This document shows, in pieces, positions 45,434-56,438 of a stretch of 64,000 nucleotides of DNA. The notes under the pieces were generated by a model that ran no database searches, was not told the DNA's origin, and saw only the letters and a list, made by a program, of their open reading frames with translations. How positions within the stretch are numbered: the first letter of the stretch is position 1; every line of letters starts with the position of its first letter. Source of the DNA: Strongylocentrotus purpuratus (taxonomy: Eukaryota; Echinodermata; Echinoidea; Camarodonta; Strongylocentrotidae); assembly GCF_000002235.5 (NCBI RefSeq), contig NW_022145611.1, positions 1,116,001 through 1,180,000 of the forward strand, read 5' to 3'. Both the position numbers and the translations under genes were made by a program.

Positions 45434-46803
45434 GTGCCTGCTGGCTTCATCCGTAGCCTTGACCCAATAGCTATATTATTAACCTATTTGAGTGAAGATC
45501 CAGGCAAGCAAGAAAATGAAAAGAGCAACATCCCTAAAACGAAGCCTCTTTTCAATAATAGCATCCAATTTTTAAACTGCAATCACCACATTTTTGATTG
45601 GCATGATCTCAAGTTGTATACCCAAGAGATTGTTTGACAGGAATAAACAGAAATGCATCTGACACGTTTAGATCGCTGGTAGCTAGAGAGAGTGCCAGTG
45701 GCCATGCATTCATAGTCAACAGTGTCTATCCTACATAAAAGAGTTCTCTTTCTAGGAATGAGACTTGAATATATAATTTATGTGAGTGTCAGGTGTGTAC
45801 ATAAAAGAGGAGGAGGATTTTATACAAACTTCAACATTCCTGACAGGTACTTGAACTATCCTAATACAGAGGTAGGTAGAACACTTCCACATCATACACC
45901 CATTCTCTTCCATCACAGCTCACTTTCAGCATTGATAGACAGCTAAACTGAGATTCACAAGTAGATTAATCTTATTTTGCTCCCCTTTCATAATTGATTA
46001 CCCTCCACTTACTGTTTGCTTCCCTTTTCAGACCCCCACCTCTTAGACAAATTAGTTCAAGAACCCTTGTATTGATGGGGAAGGGGGCAAGGAAAGGAGC
46101 ACGCCCCACCTATTCTTTACACTTGTTTGTGGTCAGTCTAGTCTTAACCCCCCTAGACCAAACACAATGGACCTCATAATAAACCTGGACCATGACAAAC
46201 AAGATCAAAGACCAGGGACAGGTCTCAAGGGTATAGCACAAGAATAGGGTCCAGTCCTAGAATCCCAAACTCAGACAATCCATATGAGTGCAAACCTTAT
46301 TTATGGGCTTCAAATGACAAGATTCATGCATGAAGGCAAAATTCCTACTATTTTAAAGCTCACAATTGACATGATAGGATTCAACACCAAATCTTAATTT
46401 CAAAAAGTATTTTTGAAAATGATTCACAATATCATGAACAAAGGGCAATTTTATGACCCACATTTCCTATTTTACAGCCACATTTCCTATTTTACGAGCC
46501 ACATTTCCTAGAAAAATGTCATCTAGTTTGAAACATGGTCATATCAAAGCTTGGTATTAAATGCTTTGTGTCCTTATTTACATGGATATCTCCTCAATTT
46601 ATTTCATTCAGGACGGATGTGTCTGTCTTATTTACAAACAGGCGAACAAATCAAGAAGAATTGCATCATTCATTCCTCTTCCTCATTTAGTCCTTAGATT
46701 TCATCTCATTTACACTGTCGCTCATATAGTTAGAATATTTTTGTTTTTACCCCAATTTATGGAATTATGGGTTTTGATCCTGGGGCCTCACAGTTACGAG
46801 GCC
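45434..46803. other. Unassigned sequence
   Basis: No gene recognised. A short triplicate TCCTATTTTA/CACATTTCC occurs at about 46462-46512. Open frames of 60-96 codons show no distinctive features. Confidence 0.45.
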
Positions 46804-47212
46804 ATTGCCTGGCCACTGAACCATGACTGTACGCAGCGGGGGCTAGGGTAGGGGGCAGTTCCCACAAATAAAAACAAAACAAAGAAAATGCAATAAATTT
46901 TCAAAAATTCATTGAATTTCCCCCCGGTCCCCAACAGAAAAAAAAATTCTGTGTACCCATGCCTTGAGCCCCAATGCATGGTCAAAAATTCATTGAATTT
47001 CCCCCCGGTCCCCAACAGAAAAAAAAATTCTGTGTACCCATGCCTTGAGCCCCAATGCATGGTCGTACAGAGGATTTTTTTATGATGGGGGCCGGGGTAA
47101 AATGCAATGAATTATTGAAAATTAATTGCATGTTTTATTTGTCTTTTATTTTCGGGAACTGCCCCTACCCTAGCCCCCGCTGCGTACAGTCATGGTTTAG
47201 TGGCCAAGCAAT
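46804..47212. mobile_element. Long-TIR element V with 81-bp internal duplication
   Basis: An inverted repeat of about 70 bp begins ATTGCCTGGCCACTGAACC, continues ATGACTGTACGCAGCGGG and GGCTAGGGTAGGG, and returns at 47150-47212. Inside, an 81-bp unit (TCAAAAATTCATTGAATTTC ... AATGCATGG) is present twice (46901, 46982), virtually identical. Since 81 is a multiple of three, an 88-codon minus frame stays open, but it reads as a 27-residue repeat. The G-rich ends and TGTACGCAGC resemble DNA-transposon termini; a target duplication was not identified. Confidence 0.75.
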
Positions 47213-47619
47213 AAGCATAGAAGCATACACATGCTTTAGCAGTCACACAAAAAAAACACTGGCAAATTATTATTCAATACAATCTGAGAATATCTATTAG
47301 GAATAAATCATTGTCAAAATATTTCAATAAATGGGGGTAAAAAAAAAATATTCCAACTATATGAGTGACAGTGTATTTCATCTCATTCATGTAAAGACAC
47401 AGAAAGAGAGAAATAGGGAGTAAATATACAACATTCTTTTTATTGGCAGGGACGACATTGTAAGTCAGGCAAAGCTAGCCAAAGTTAAAGCAAAAAGAAA
47501 AGGGAAAGAGCAGGGGGTTAGTACATATTGCTTACTTAATACAATTATTGGGGATAAAGAGACACAGGAAGTAATATACTGTAGAAATAATACTGGCATA
47601 TAAGGTGGGTTTTAAAAAG

Positions 47620-47665
<46 letters not shown>

Positions 47666-48765
47666 AAGAAGGTAAACAGTAATATGAAGAACAAATAGAA
47701 AGAGAAAAGGGTGTTACAGGGAATTGCACCTAGTCTGTCTTGCAATGCTACTCTTGTTTTTTGTTTGGCTACCTCTAGACCAGGGGGTTTGGTCTATTTA
47801 CACAGTCTGATGGTAAGCAAGGGGTATCTACACATTAATTAGTATTTACACAATACACCTTGAAAGAAGTTAAACGATGGGAGAGAGAGAGAGAGAGGGG
47901 GGAGAGAGGGCAAGATATAGGGAGAGAGAGAGAGAGATGAAAGACAGTGGGAAAGTGAGGCGTGAAAAGTTTTTAAATTAGTTATGCAATTATCCTTATT
48001 CCGTAATCTTCCACTAGTAAGGTTTGCAGTTGAACGGGTTTGGGGAAATTGTTAAAGCCTTGTGCAATATACAAACTCTCAATTGTCTGTGGGTTATATT
48101 GTAAAGAGATATGTAAAATACGGTATGTTAGACAGGGTTTCTTACTTTCTTTTTCAAAACCTTATTCTTTCTAAATAAATAATGAATTCAAAATCGGAAG
48201 AAAATTGACAAGGTACTATGGCTTCATTAAATACTAAACAAACGCCAGAGACCAAATGAAGCAAGCTGGTAATAAAGTGTTGACAATTTGAGAGTTCTGC
48301 CACACGACGGTGCATGCCTATGATGCGACAAGTAATAACAAGAGAGGTTAAAATAGTACGGTCACAATAAAAGTAGAGTTTTTGTAATGATGGTCAGTTT
48401 GGTGCTGGAATGTTGGAAGCGTGCAGAGTTGTGACACACGTGGGCTGGGTCTGCCCCTCTTTTCATCCCTTTATTTGATCCTTGTCCATCAAGAAGTATA
48501 AAGGTCTCGTTTGGAAAAGAAAACAAGGGCCCATGAAGTGCTGCTTAGATCACACAACCAAGTTGTCACGTGGCGGGGCTAGGTGTTGGACCACTGTTGA
48601 GATAGCAGCTCTGTACTAAAAGGACAAAAGTTCAGTTTTATCACTTGTCTTGATGAACAAGGACTTCAACCTTCTTGATGTGGTGTAGATGTTGTTGTAC
48701 TATTCAGAATGATTTGTATTGAAAAGAGAGCATGCTGACTCATCTCTGTCAGAAATTATTACGAG
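47213..48765. other. Mostly unassigned, with GA microsatellites
   Basis: (GA)n tracts lie at about 47624-47660 and 47881-47937. A TTTACACAG motif at 47799 lies beside GGTCTA, like a family E end, but no partner was found. No gene was recognised. Confidence 0.5.
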
Positions 48766-48869
48766 ATGACAATGTATATGTGACAATGTATATGTGACAA
48801 TGTATAGGTGACAATGTATATGTGACAATATATAGGTGACAATGTATAGGTGACAATGTATACATGACA
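48766..48869. repeat. 14-bp tandem repeat (TGACAATGTATATG)
   Basis: About seven units alternate TGACAATGTATATG and TGACAATGTATAGG. A run of C (48901-48914) follows shortly after. Confidence 0.9.
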
Positions 48870-48914
48870 CTCCATTCTCCTATAACATCACCATGTAGAT
48901 CCCCCCCCCCCCCC

Positions 48915-49195
48915 CTCCAGGCTGCTATTGGACACAAGCAAAACAATATTTAAAACAGAAGAAGAGAAATGCTATTGGACAAATTTAAAAATAAAGGCTT
49001 TTGCAGAACTAGGATCATGAGAATCTCTCATCTATTCAGTCTACTATTCTCCTCAGCCTGTATTCAAGTCAATACTTGAGTGGTGCGTGATCAGACACCC
49101 TATTAAGACTAGGTCTCGATAGCATAAACAAACTTGATTACCATGATTGGTAAGTCGCAAATGTATTCTAGGACCCTTTTCCGTTTATAAAATTA
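48915..49195. other. Unassigned sequence
   Basis: Nothing recognised. Confidence 0.4.
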
Positions 49196-49350
49196 TAATG
49201 ACTGCTTTAATATTCGAGGCACAGTTGTTTTGATAGGCTCTCGGGGAGGTTAGATCGTGCTATCACCCCTTGGCACGCCTGGGGGCGATAGCACGGTGTA
49301 ACCTCCCCTTGAGCGTATAGAAACAACTATGTCTCTCATAGCAGTCATTA
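49196..49350. mobile_element. 155-bp near-complete palindromic MITE
   Basis: TAATGACTGCT at the left pairs with AGCAGTCATTA at the right. The symmetry continues through GAGGCACAGTTGTTTTGATA / TATAGAAACAACTATGTCTC and GGGGAGGTTA..CGTGCTATC / GATAGCACGGTGTAACCTCCCC to a short centre (CCCCTTGGCACGCCTGGGG). Arms are about 70 bp. No coding capacity. Confidence 0.75.
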
Positions 49351-49509
49351 TTACTACACCGATACCTCCTAACCATTTCTACTAATCTGATTGAGATTGA
49401 TAATAGCTTGAATCTAAAGAGGCCCTATCCTGAAAGAGGGCTACTTTATCCAAAGAACACAACCCTATGGAACGGGGTAGAATGATCTCTCAAGAGAGCC
49501 AATAATAGT

Positions 49510-50347
49510 TAGGTTCACACGAAAGTCCGCTAACTTAAGTCAAGGTTGAGGTTATAAAGTTCAAAGTTATCTTGTGGTTAGAGACTGTGCAGATACACTC
49601 GTTACAAAACTTAATGTTAACTAGATGTTACCAACCATGGCAGATCTCAAGTTTAAGTGCAGCGGAAGGTCTTCACTCTACTTAAAGGTAATACAAAGTT
49701 TTGGGAAATTTTGAAATTTGGGTGGATAGTGATTCTTTACAATTTTGATATATTTGGATGCCCCTGTGGATGTATTATAAGCACTAGAAAATTTGGCCCC
49801 TAAAACACTTCTGCTTTTGAGAAAAATTGAATATAGAATTTACCGGTGCTCCCGGTAAATTTTGATAAATTTAAAATAGAGCCTATGGCCGTATAATGGT
49901 AGCTGCGATCATGAAAATCTCAGAATATGTAATTTCCTAACGGTAATAGCTAATCGGTCAATTTTAGTCAAGAAACATCGTTTTATAGCTTAATTAATAT
50001 CTTGACCTTGAGAGGGAGCTATACAACATTAAGAGTTTATTATTTACAATTTCATAACAGTAGAATCGATTTCAACCGCGACGATGATCACTGATTATTG
50101 TAGGATCGCATATGCTTCCAATATGTTTATTTGAACCAAATTCATAACCCCATACCAAAACTTTGTATTACCTTTAATCACATACAGTGCAGACACAATT
50201 AAATTTGAGGTTACATGGGCTTGTAGTTCAAGTGAATGCTTCCCCTTCTCAATTTAACTTTGAATACTTGTCGTTTTGGTCCTGCGTGATCCCTTGTCTG
50301 TTTAGTGATGGCTATTTATAACTAGTCAAGCCCCGGTGTGAACATAG
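49510..50347. mobile_element. Family I element (GTTCACAC ends), host of element K
   Basis: TAGGTTCACAC at the left pairs with GTGTGAACATA at the right, an imperfect inverted repeat. The interior has AACTTAAG/TTAAGT words and GTGCAGA..CA words on both sides of the inserted element (49686-50173). Without K the unit would be about 350 bp. A similar right end (GTGTGAACCTGAC) lies at 52355. Confidence 0.55.
49686..50173. mobile_element. TTAA-flanked element K inside family I
   Basis: A perfect 19-bp terminal inverted repeat AGGTAATACAAAGTTTTGG is bounded on each side by TTAA (49682-49685 and 50174-50177). A TTAA target is characteristic of piggyBac and Kolobok transposons. The 488-bp interior codes for nothing and carries TTTACCGGTGCTCCCGGTAA, a short inverted repeat, near 49841. 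The perfect ends suggest a young insertion. Confidence 0.8.
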
Positions 50348-51188
50348 CCGATGACTCAAGATACTGTATCAATTGATGAAAGAGAGAAGGTGAATAGAAT
50401 GATGGATCACATGGGGTAATGAGATGGGAAGTACCATGTACCAGATATAGGCCAGCATTATTGTGCTTCGTCCATTCTTGTCATTTTAATCATAAAAGTA
50501 GTAGAATAATTGTTGAAGTCTCCTTGCCACTCTGAGTAAGGCTTGCCCTATACAGCTAGTCAAACCAGTAACTTTTGTGAATTGTAGTTGCAATTATAAT
50601 TGTAAACATGAGCAACATTCACAGTAATATACTTTCACAAATTGCAAATATTCAGTGTTGGGTTTGGGTAAGTTGTAATTAAATTGTTTCACAGGATTAA
50701 ATTTTTGTGAACTTTGACCACCAAATTTCAAAAAGCTTCTGGTTTACACTATACTGTACACTGATCATCCCGCTTAAATCTTTCTTTACAACACTTGCAA
50801 TAATGTGCCATTTGCATGAAAGTATTCTGAAATCAGTATCTCCGGCCCTCCTTTTCAGTTTTGCAGGGGTTTATAAGAGAGTGCACATGGTGAAAGAAAT
50901 ACTGTATCCTAGCTGTATAAACACGTACTAAACTCAAGGATTTTAACATATCTTTGTTATCCTCTTACCCCTTATCATTCTGATACCTATTGCTAAATGC
51001 TTAACACAGATAACTGTAATCCTCTTCTACCTATTTTTCACAGGTTAGTGGCCATGGTAGAAAGAATAGAGCACAAACAAGTTTTTGCTCTTTTCCAGAA
51101 AATTGAACAAAATTCTTAGGGCTGATAATATTCTACAATTTATGACCTCTATCACATTGGAATGACTTTGCATCTATATTTACTACAA
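50348..51188. other. Unassigned sequence
   Basis: AT-rich. A 74-codon plus frame (50707-50931) has no recognisable features. No element was identified. Confidence 0.4.
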
Positions 51189-51372
51189 TAGGTGCATTTA
51201 TACTGTCAAATACCTCATTTCTAAAACCTGCGATGTTTCGCACACCCGTTTACACTTGTGCGGAAACATCACCGACTGAAAAGCTCAGTGATGTTTTGGC
51301 GTGTTTTTGTTGGTAATTACGCATGCACAGCACTCGGATTCAAAAACCTTCATCGATCAGCTGTTTTAATTC
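51189..51372. mobile_element. Family B element, copy 3, left part only
   Basis: TAGGTGCATTTATACTGTC and then ATGTTTCGCACACCC, GCTCAGTGATGTTTTGGCGT and TCGATCAGCTGTTTTAATTC match the first ~180 bp of 12484-13316. The match ends before GAGGAGCAGAAGAAACT (51374), and the minisatellite and right end are absent. Confidence 0.65.
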
Positions 51373-51399
51373 TGAGGAGCAGAAGAAACTATAGATTTC

Positions 51400-51759
51400 C
51401 GATTTTCTGTGTTTACTAGTTGTACTAGCACGCGCACATGCGATCTATACCGCTCAGCTAGTATACCGCTAGTACAACTAGTAAACACGGAAAACCGGAT
51501 ATCGTTGTGCATGATGGGATCGGGATATTTGACTCCGGACTTCGGTCTAATGAAGACGGTCGCAAACTATCCTGCTAGTTCGGAAATAGTGGGATATTTT
51601 GCAAACTAGACCGAGATATCTTTGGATATTATGCCGACCAACTATCCAGCTAATTTGCTACTTCGGTCTAATGAAGACGCAAATTAGCTGGATAGTTTCG
51701 ATTGGGATAGTTCAAATAGCTGGATATTTGGAAATTTCGAGATAGTAAAGACGGGCCTA
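51400..51759. mobile_element. Family C element, copy 3, with palindromic left end
   Basis: From about 51470 rightward it is nearly identical to 54430-54709, ending GACGGGCCTA. Its left part is a head-to-head inverted repeat: GTGTTTACTAGTTGTACTAG (51410) faces CTAGTACAACTAGTAAACAC (51469), with GCACATGCGATCTATACCGC between. The usual TAGGCCTGTCTTCAC left end is missing. Words such as CTTCGGTCTAATGAAGAC appear several times. Confidence 0.7.
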
Positions 51760-52083
51760 GAGTTTCTCCATCAATCTGTTCACCATGTACAATGCAAGAA
51801 TTTCCCCAGAAAATCAGATCTCCAAAATAATGAGCCAAATCTTCTTTTGCTCTCTGCATTTCTATAGAGAGAGATAAATGGTGAAGAAAGCAGAGCATCT
51901 CCTTCAAGATAATCCCCATGTTGATGGTCCCCTTGAGGAGCAGAAGAAACTAGATCTTTTGTACAACAACAAAAGGTCCATTCAGAGAGTGGGCTCTGTT
52001 GTAGACTCTTGTTGTTGAAGTAAATAAGGTCTGTTAGATGCAAATTATACATGTCCTTTCAGTCAGCAAGCCATCTGAAGCAA

Positions 52084-52364
52084 TGTTCACCCAGGGATTT
52101 AGTAGTTTTAAGTTTGCGAAACCTTGAAGTTATAAACAAAGATCCACTAACAATGGTGAGGGTTCACAGGGGACAAAAACAACAGTGCAGGTGTATTGAA
52201 TTTTTTAAACTTCAAGCCAGGCATGTATTCTTATTAACTATAAGCTGGTGGTACCAAGAAGTTAATTTCGTCACTATGCCTGGCACTTAACTTTGAGTGA
52301 CGACTAACCTTGAAGATTAAAACCATGACCTATCCTTTAAGTTTAGGGACTGCTGTGTGAACCT
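52084..52364. mobile_element. Possible second family I element
   Basis: The right end GGGACTGCTGTGTGAACCT resembles the complement of the left end of 49510-50347 (AGGTTCACAC..AGTCC..TAACTTAA). The left end ATGTTCACCC (52084) is a weak partner. The interior has AAGTTT, AACCTTGAAG and AACTTTGAG words on both strands. Confidence 0.35.
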
Positions 52365-52616
52365 GACTTTAGTTTAATGAACTATTCTGATAAGGATAGA
52401 GTTTCTTTTTATTCCTTCTCTTACTATGAATGATTAATGATAATCACTTTTTCTCTTCTCCACAGGCAAAGTTGTAATCTTTGATTTAAAGTGGGGTTCA
52501 GATTAGAGAGAAATACAAGACTTTTTCTTTCACAGTGTTGCATGTAGCTGTCTGATGTGTTGTCTACACCAGATCTGAAGTCATTCGCCCCCTAGTAGCT
52601 TCAAAACATTAATATG

Positions 52617-54177
52617 AGGTGCACTTACACTGCAAGCAAAATCCGTCAGTTTTGTGGGAAGTTGCTAGGCCACTTACATAAACATGACCAAAAAAATTTG
52701 TGTAAAACCTAACTCTGGATAGTCTGGAGTGCGTTTATTTTTAAACACCAGCCGAAACTCCACCGGTTTTTCAGTGTAAATGCTCGCGCTCAAAACACCA
52801 ATGACTAGCTATTCCAGTTTGTGATCACATGACTCTCCTCGCTCCCGTGCTAAAGCATCCACAGCAGCGACAAGTGGCATATGAGTACAACTCACACCAA
52901 AAAAACTAGATTTGTAATACTTGTTTGGAACAAGTATAGGTGGGCTGGTCCAACTAAAATTTGAGACAAAATGAAGGGCACATTTGAGATAGCTTATCGT
53001 CTCAGCTACAACATACTCAAAGTTCAGCGTAAACGAACCAAAAACGATGGAGATATTGCTCGCGAAAGACGGGAATATAGAATCCAGTTTTGAGAAAAAG
53101 TCATGTCCCATAGAGAATACACACAAAAAGTGAAAATTGACACGCCTCCTTTAATCGTAAAAATATGCCATGATTCTTTTGTCAAAATGAAAAATCTTGT
53201 GAATTAAGATTGTAGTGAATTGTCTCAGCTAGAACATATCGAAATTTAGAAGAAAATTTATCAATTTTTACAGAGATACAATCAATTTTCCAAAAATATG
53301 CTGACATCATAATATGCAAATTGAAATTTTGAGTTCGGAGGCCATTATGATGACGTCATGAGTTAATTGAGGGTAAAATGAAACATGAAATCATATCTCC
53401 AATTTATTCTCTATCAAAATTGGGGTCACCTTGCAGCCTAAAGAGCTACAATGGATTTTGTATAGGCATGATTTTGCCCATATATGCTATGTATTACAAG
53501 AGCTTGCGCGCAAGGAAATTTTTGTTTAACGGTCGATCATTCCGTGATTAATAGTCACAAAGAGACAAACATGGTATCAATTTATTTGTAAAAATATGTG
53601 GAATATTATGAAAGAAAAATAATTGGCGATTCTATGTTGTGTAATAGTCTTACATGCGAAGAACACGCGCGCATGCGCGTGTGCGCGATTTTTTGTTATT
53701 TTTTATAAAATGCTTAGAATGGCCTTAAACGTATGCAAAAACGATTTTGAGCATTTTAAAATTTTGCGTGTGCGAACGTACGCGCACGCGCGCGTTATTT
53801 GACCTGCAATTGACAGGACGGATATAGACCTTGATCATGATAAATATAAATGAGAAATAACATTTGGTTATGAAGATATGATCATGTGTTGATTTTCGTA
53901 AAATTTTACAAAATAATGGCGCCTAGATGACGTCATCAGTAAAGGTCAATGTTGAAAACGTAATTGTGCTTTGTACATATGCCGAAATAAGAAGAAAAAA
54001 GAAAAATAATAAATAAATAAATAAAGGCAATTCTAACGAAATTATAAGGTGATCTGTACGATATACAGCCCACCTGATAAGCTACCACAGAGAGTTTTAA
54101 GGTTGTTTCCAGTTGTGTACTGGTAGTTCACTAAAATGAAGGTTTTTCCAATTGGTTTTACTGCCATGAAAATAGAC
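52617..54177. mobile_element. Family E element, copy 5, interrupted by element P
   Basis: GGTGCACTTACACTGCAAGC starts the element. CACCGGTTTTTCAGTGTAAA, the core (TGATCACATGACTCTCCTCG, CAGCAGCGACAAGTGG) and ACTCACACCAAAAAAACTAG follow to about 52911. A plausible remainder (AAGGTTTTTCCAATTGG, ACTGCCATGAAAATAGACC) lies at 54140-54177, after the 1.1-kb element P. Complete family copies are about 400 bp. Confidence 0.5.
52938..54075. mobile_element. Element P (AGGTGGGCTG ends) within family E
   Basis: AGGTGGGCTG at 52938 pairs with CAGCCCACCT at 54066-54075. The 1.1-kb interior has no coding frame of note but shows GATGACGTCAT twice (about 53350 and 53928), alternating purine-pyrimidine CG tracts (GCGCGCATGCGCGTGTGCGC near 53669 and a related one at 53767-53800) and repeated TCTCAGCTA.AACATA words. 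The short ends and lack of a clear target duplication make the boundary tentative. Confidence 0.5.
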
Positions 54178-54280
54178 CTAAAATCCACTTTCTTACAAGG
54201 TGCTTATTGTGTCTGGTTGTAATGTAGTCATTTATCAAGTTGTATTCAACTCCTTTATGTATAGCTTATCTGTACAAAGT

Positions 54281-54351
54281 CTCCTGAGAGCAAGAAGGGC
54301 ATTAATTGTATGTAAATTCATAGAAATTAATAATTTTCTTGCTCTCAGGAG
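54281..54351. repeat. Perfect 16-bp stem hairpin
   Basis: CTCCTGAGAGCAAGAA (54281-54296) is exactly complemented by 54336-54351 across a 39-nt loop that includes GGGCATTAATT and its partial complement. With GAAGGGCATTAA it belongs to the same type as 60625-60648 and 27784-27822. Confidence 0.7.
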
Positions 54352-54390
54352 ATTACATAGAATACCAGTTTTTTAATATACATAATTGTC

Positions 54391-54709
54391 AGAGCGGTAT
54401 AGATCGCATGTGCGCGCGCTAGTACAACTAGTAAACACGGAAAAACAGAAATCGTTGTGCATGATGGGATCGGGATATTTGACTCCAGAATACGGTCTAA
54501 TGAAGACGGTCGCAAACTATCACACTAGTTCGGAAATAGTGGGATATTTTGCAAACTAGACCGAGATATCTTGGGATATTATGCCGACCAACTATCCAGC
54601 TAATTTGCTACTTCGGTCTAATGAAGACGCAAATTAGCTGGATAGTTTCGATTGGGATAGTTCAAATAGCTGGATATTTGGCAATCTCGAGATAGTGCAG
54701 ACACGCCTA
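54391..54709. mobile_element. Family C element, copy 4
   Basis: It starts with AGAGCGGTATAGATCGCATG and CTAGTACAACTAGTAAACAC and ends GATAGTGCAGACACGCCTA. From CTAGTACAACTAG onward it is about 93-95% identical (by eye) to 51469-51759. The right terminal repeat GGCAATCTCGAGATAG matches copy 1; the left end is of the CTAGTACAACTAG type, so ends of this sub-type are asymmetric. Confidence 0.75.
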
Positions 54710-56190
54710 CAGAGTGCTGAGAAGTAAATGTAATGGAGGGTTTAACAGAGAGAGAGAGAGAGAGAGAGATGAATCCTCAAGAGAAGGTCGAGTTCTGGGC
54801 ACAGTTGAAAAATAATTTCTGAGCGTTATCATTGCCTGTACTATGCAAGTGTGGAAGAACATCAGATAAAAAATGTTCCCTGAAAAGCATGGCTCTTCAA
54901 ATGCATTAATATTCTAAATATGGCATGTAACATCATAAAAATCAGGATTTTGTATGCCACATGTTTGTGTAGTCCAGAACCTTGCAGTTCACACCAATAT
55001 TTATATGCTAGATGACTCTTAACCTTTTTCTGATCGATTCCACAACATTTCTTTCACAATGCAATCCATGACCAGAACTCAACTTTATCTTTAATATGAT
55101 GTGGTACTCGGTGAATGCATGTGTATAATTATGCAGGACAAAAAGGAGAATGCATAATAATGAAATTCAAGAAGCAAATCCTTCAAAGGACAATTGGGAA
55201 TAGAGAAAGAGAAAGTGAGAAGGGGGGGGGGGACTGGGAAGCATATGTTACTGTTCAATTCAATGTTTTGTTTACACCTTATATTATTGCATAGATACAC
55301 ATTCTGAGAACTTGAAGAAAAAATGAAAATGTCAAAAGGTACCTAACAGAAAAATCCAACAATATATTAATTTTTTTATATTTTTGTACGCGACAAATGG
55401 GAGAGTTGTTTGTGAATACAAGATTACATATTTCAAATACTCATAACTTTGTTATTATTGGTCTGATTTATTTCAAACTTTTGCCATTCTGTTTTTCTTC
55501 TTTTTCCACTTTCATACAAAGGAAATTATTACAAGGGTTGCCATCTAAACAAAACAAAAATGGATTGAGGATGTAGCCCTACTTTACAACTGTTGTAGGT
55601 AAAAACGTATACAGTACATATTACAACTATAAAAAAAAATGTATGATACTACAACGAAACAACGATCTTCGTCACCCCAGTACCACTTTTCAGGTACATT
55701 CAGTTTCACATACTAAGTGTTACTGAACAGACTCAAGTGTATCTTAAAATAGAAATGCACAGACATAAAACCAGTCTCTGTGAGTGAGAAGGACTGTCAA
55801 CACGACACAGCTAAAGAAATGAAAAGCACAAGTCACATAAACAAATAATAACCTATTTGCACCATTCTCTTCAAAGCAAAGTATACTCTTAAAGCCGTTT
55901 TTCTAACTTTCCAAGAACATTTACCCCAAATTCCATTATTTTTTAAGACTTTGGTTGTCCAATTCTTTGGTTCTCTATACATGGTCCCTCGTTTGGTAAG
56001 TCTACCTCATAATAAATATAATGTGGCGTAGAGAGACTATTTGTATGGCAAATAAAAAGTTAATACAGGCCCATTCACACAGCCCAAACACCATTTTGAA
56101 AAAATATCCTTGATGCACATGACACAACACAGTCAAAAGAGTGATCTTTAGGGAATGAAGCCTAAGGGGATATACCTCACCATACATTTT
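54710..56190. other. Unassigned sequence with minor repeats
   Basis: It holds (GA)n at 54747-54769, a G run at about 55222-55231, and a dispersed-repeat match to 16180-16320 at 55425-55540. A family E end-like AGGCCCATTCACACAGCCC lies at about 56066. No gene was recognised. Confidence 0.45.
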
Positions 56191-56438
56191 CCCTGTGTCC
56201 ACACACAAATTTTTCTGTGATTAGGCGTGATTAGTTATACCGTTTCGAGATAGTTAAACAATGAAATTGTGTGTGTGGACGCTTACTAACGATACGTCGT
56301 ATAACGATACGTCGTATAACGAAACGCAGGTTTGGGCATCGCTTCGAACTTGAACTCAATACAGAATCACGCCTAATCACTGAATGTGTTGTGTGTGGAC
56401 GTAACTAGTATAACTAGTCAAACTAGAACGGTATAACT
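56191..56438. mobile_element. Family A element, copy 3, half only
   Basis: CCCTGTGTCCACACACA and the words TGATTAGGCGTGATTAG, GTGTGTGTGGACGCTTACTA, CGTCGTATAACGA and ACTAGTATAACTAGTCAAAC match the left half of 28478-28977. The match stops at about GGTATAACT (56438), where the word-rich tract Q begins; the second half is absent. Confidence 0.7.
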
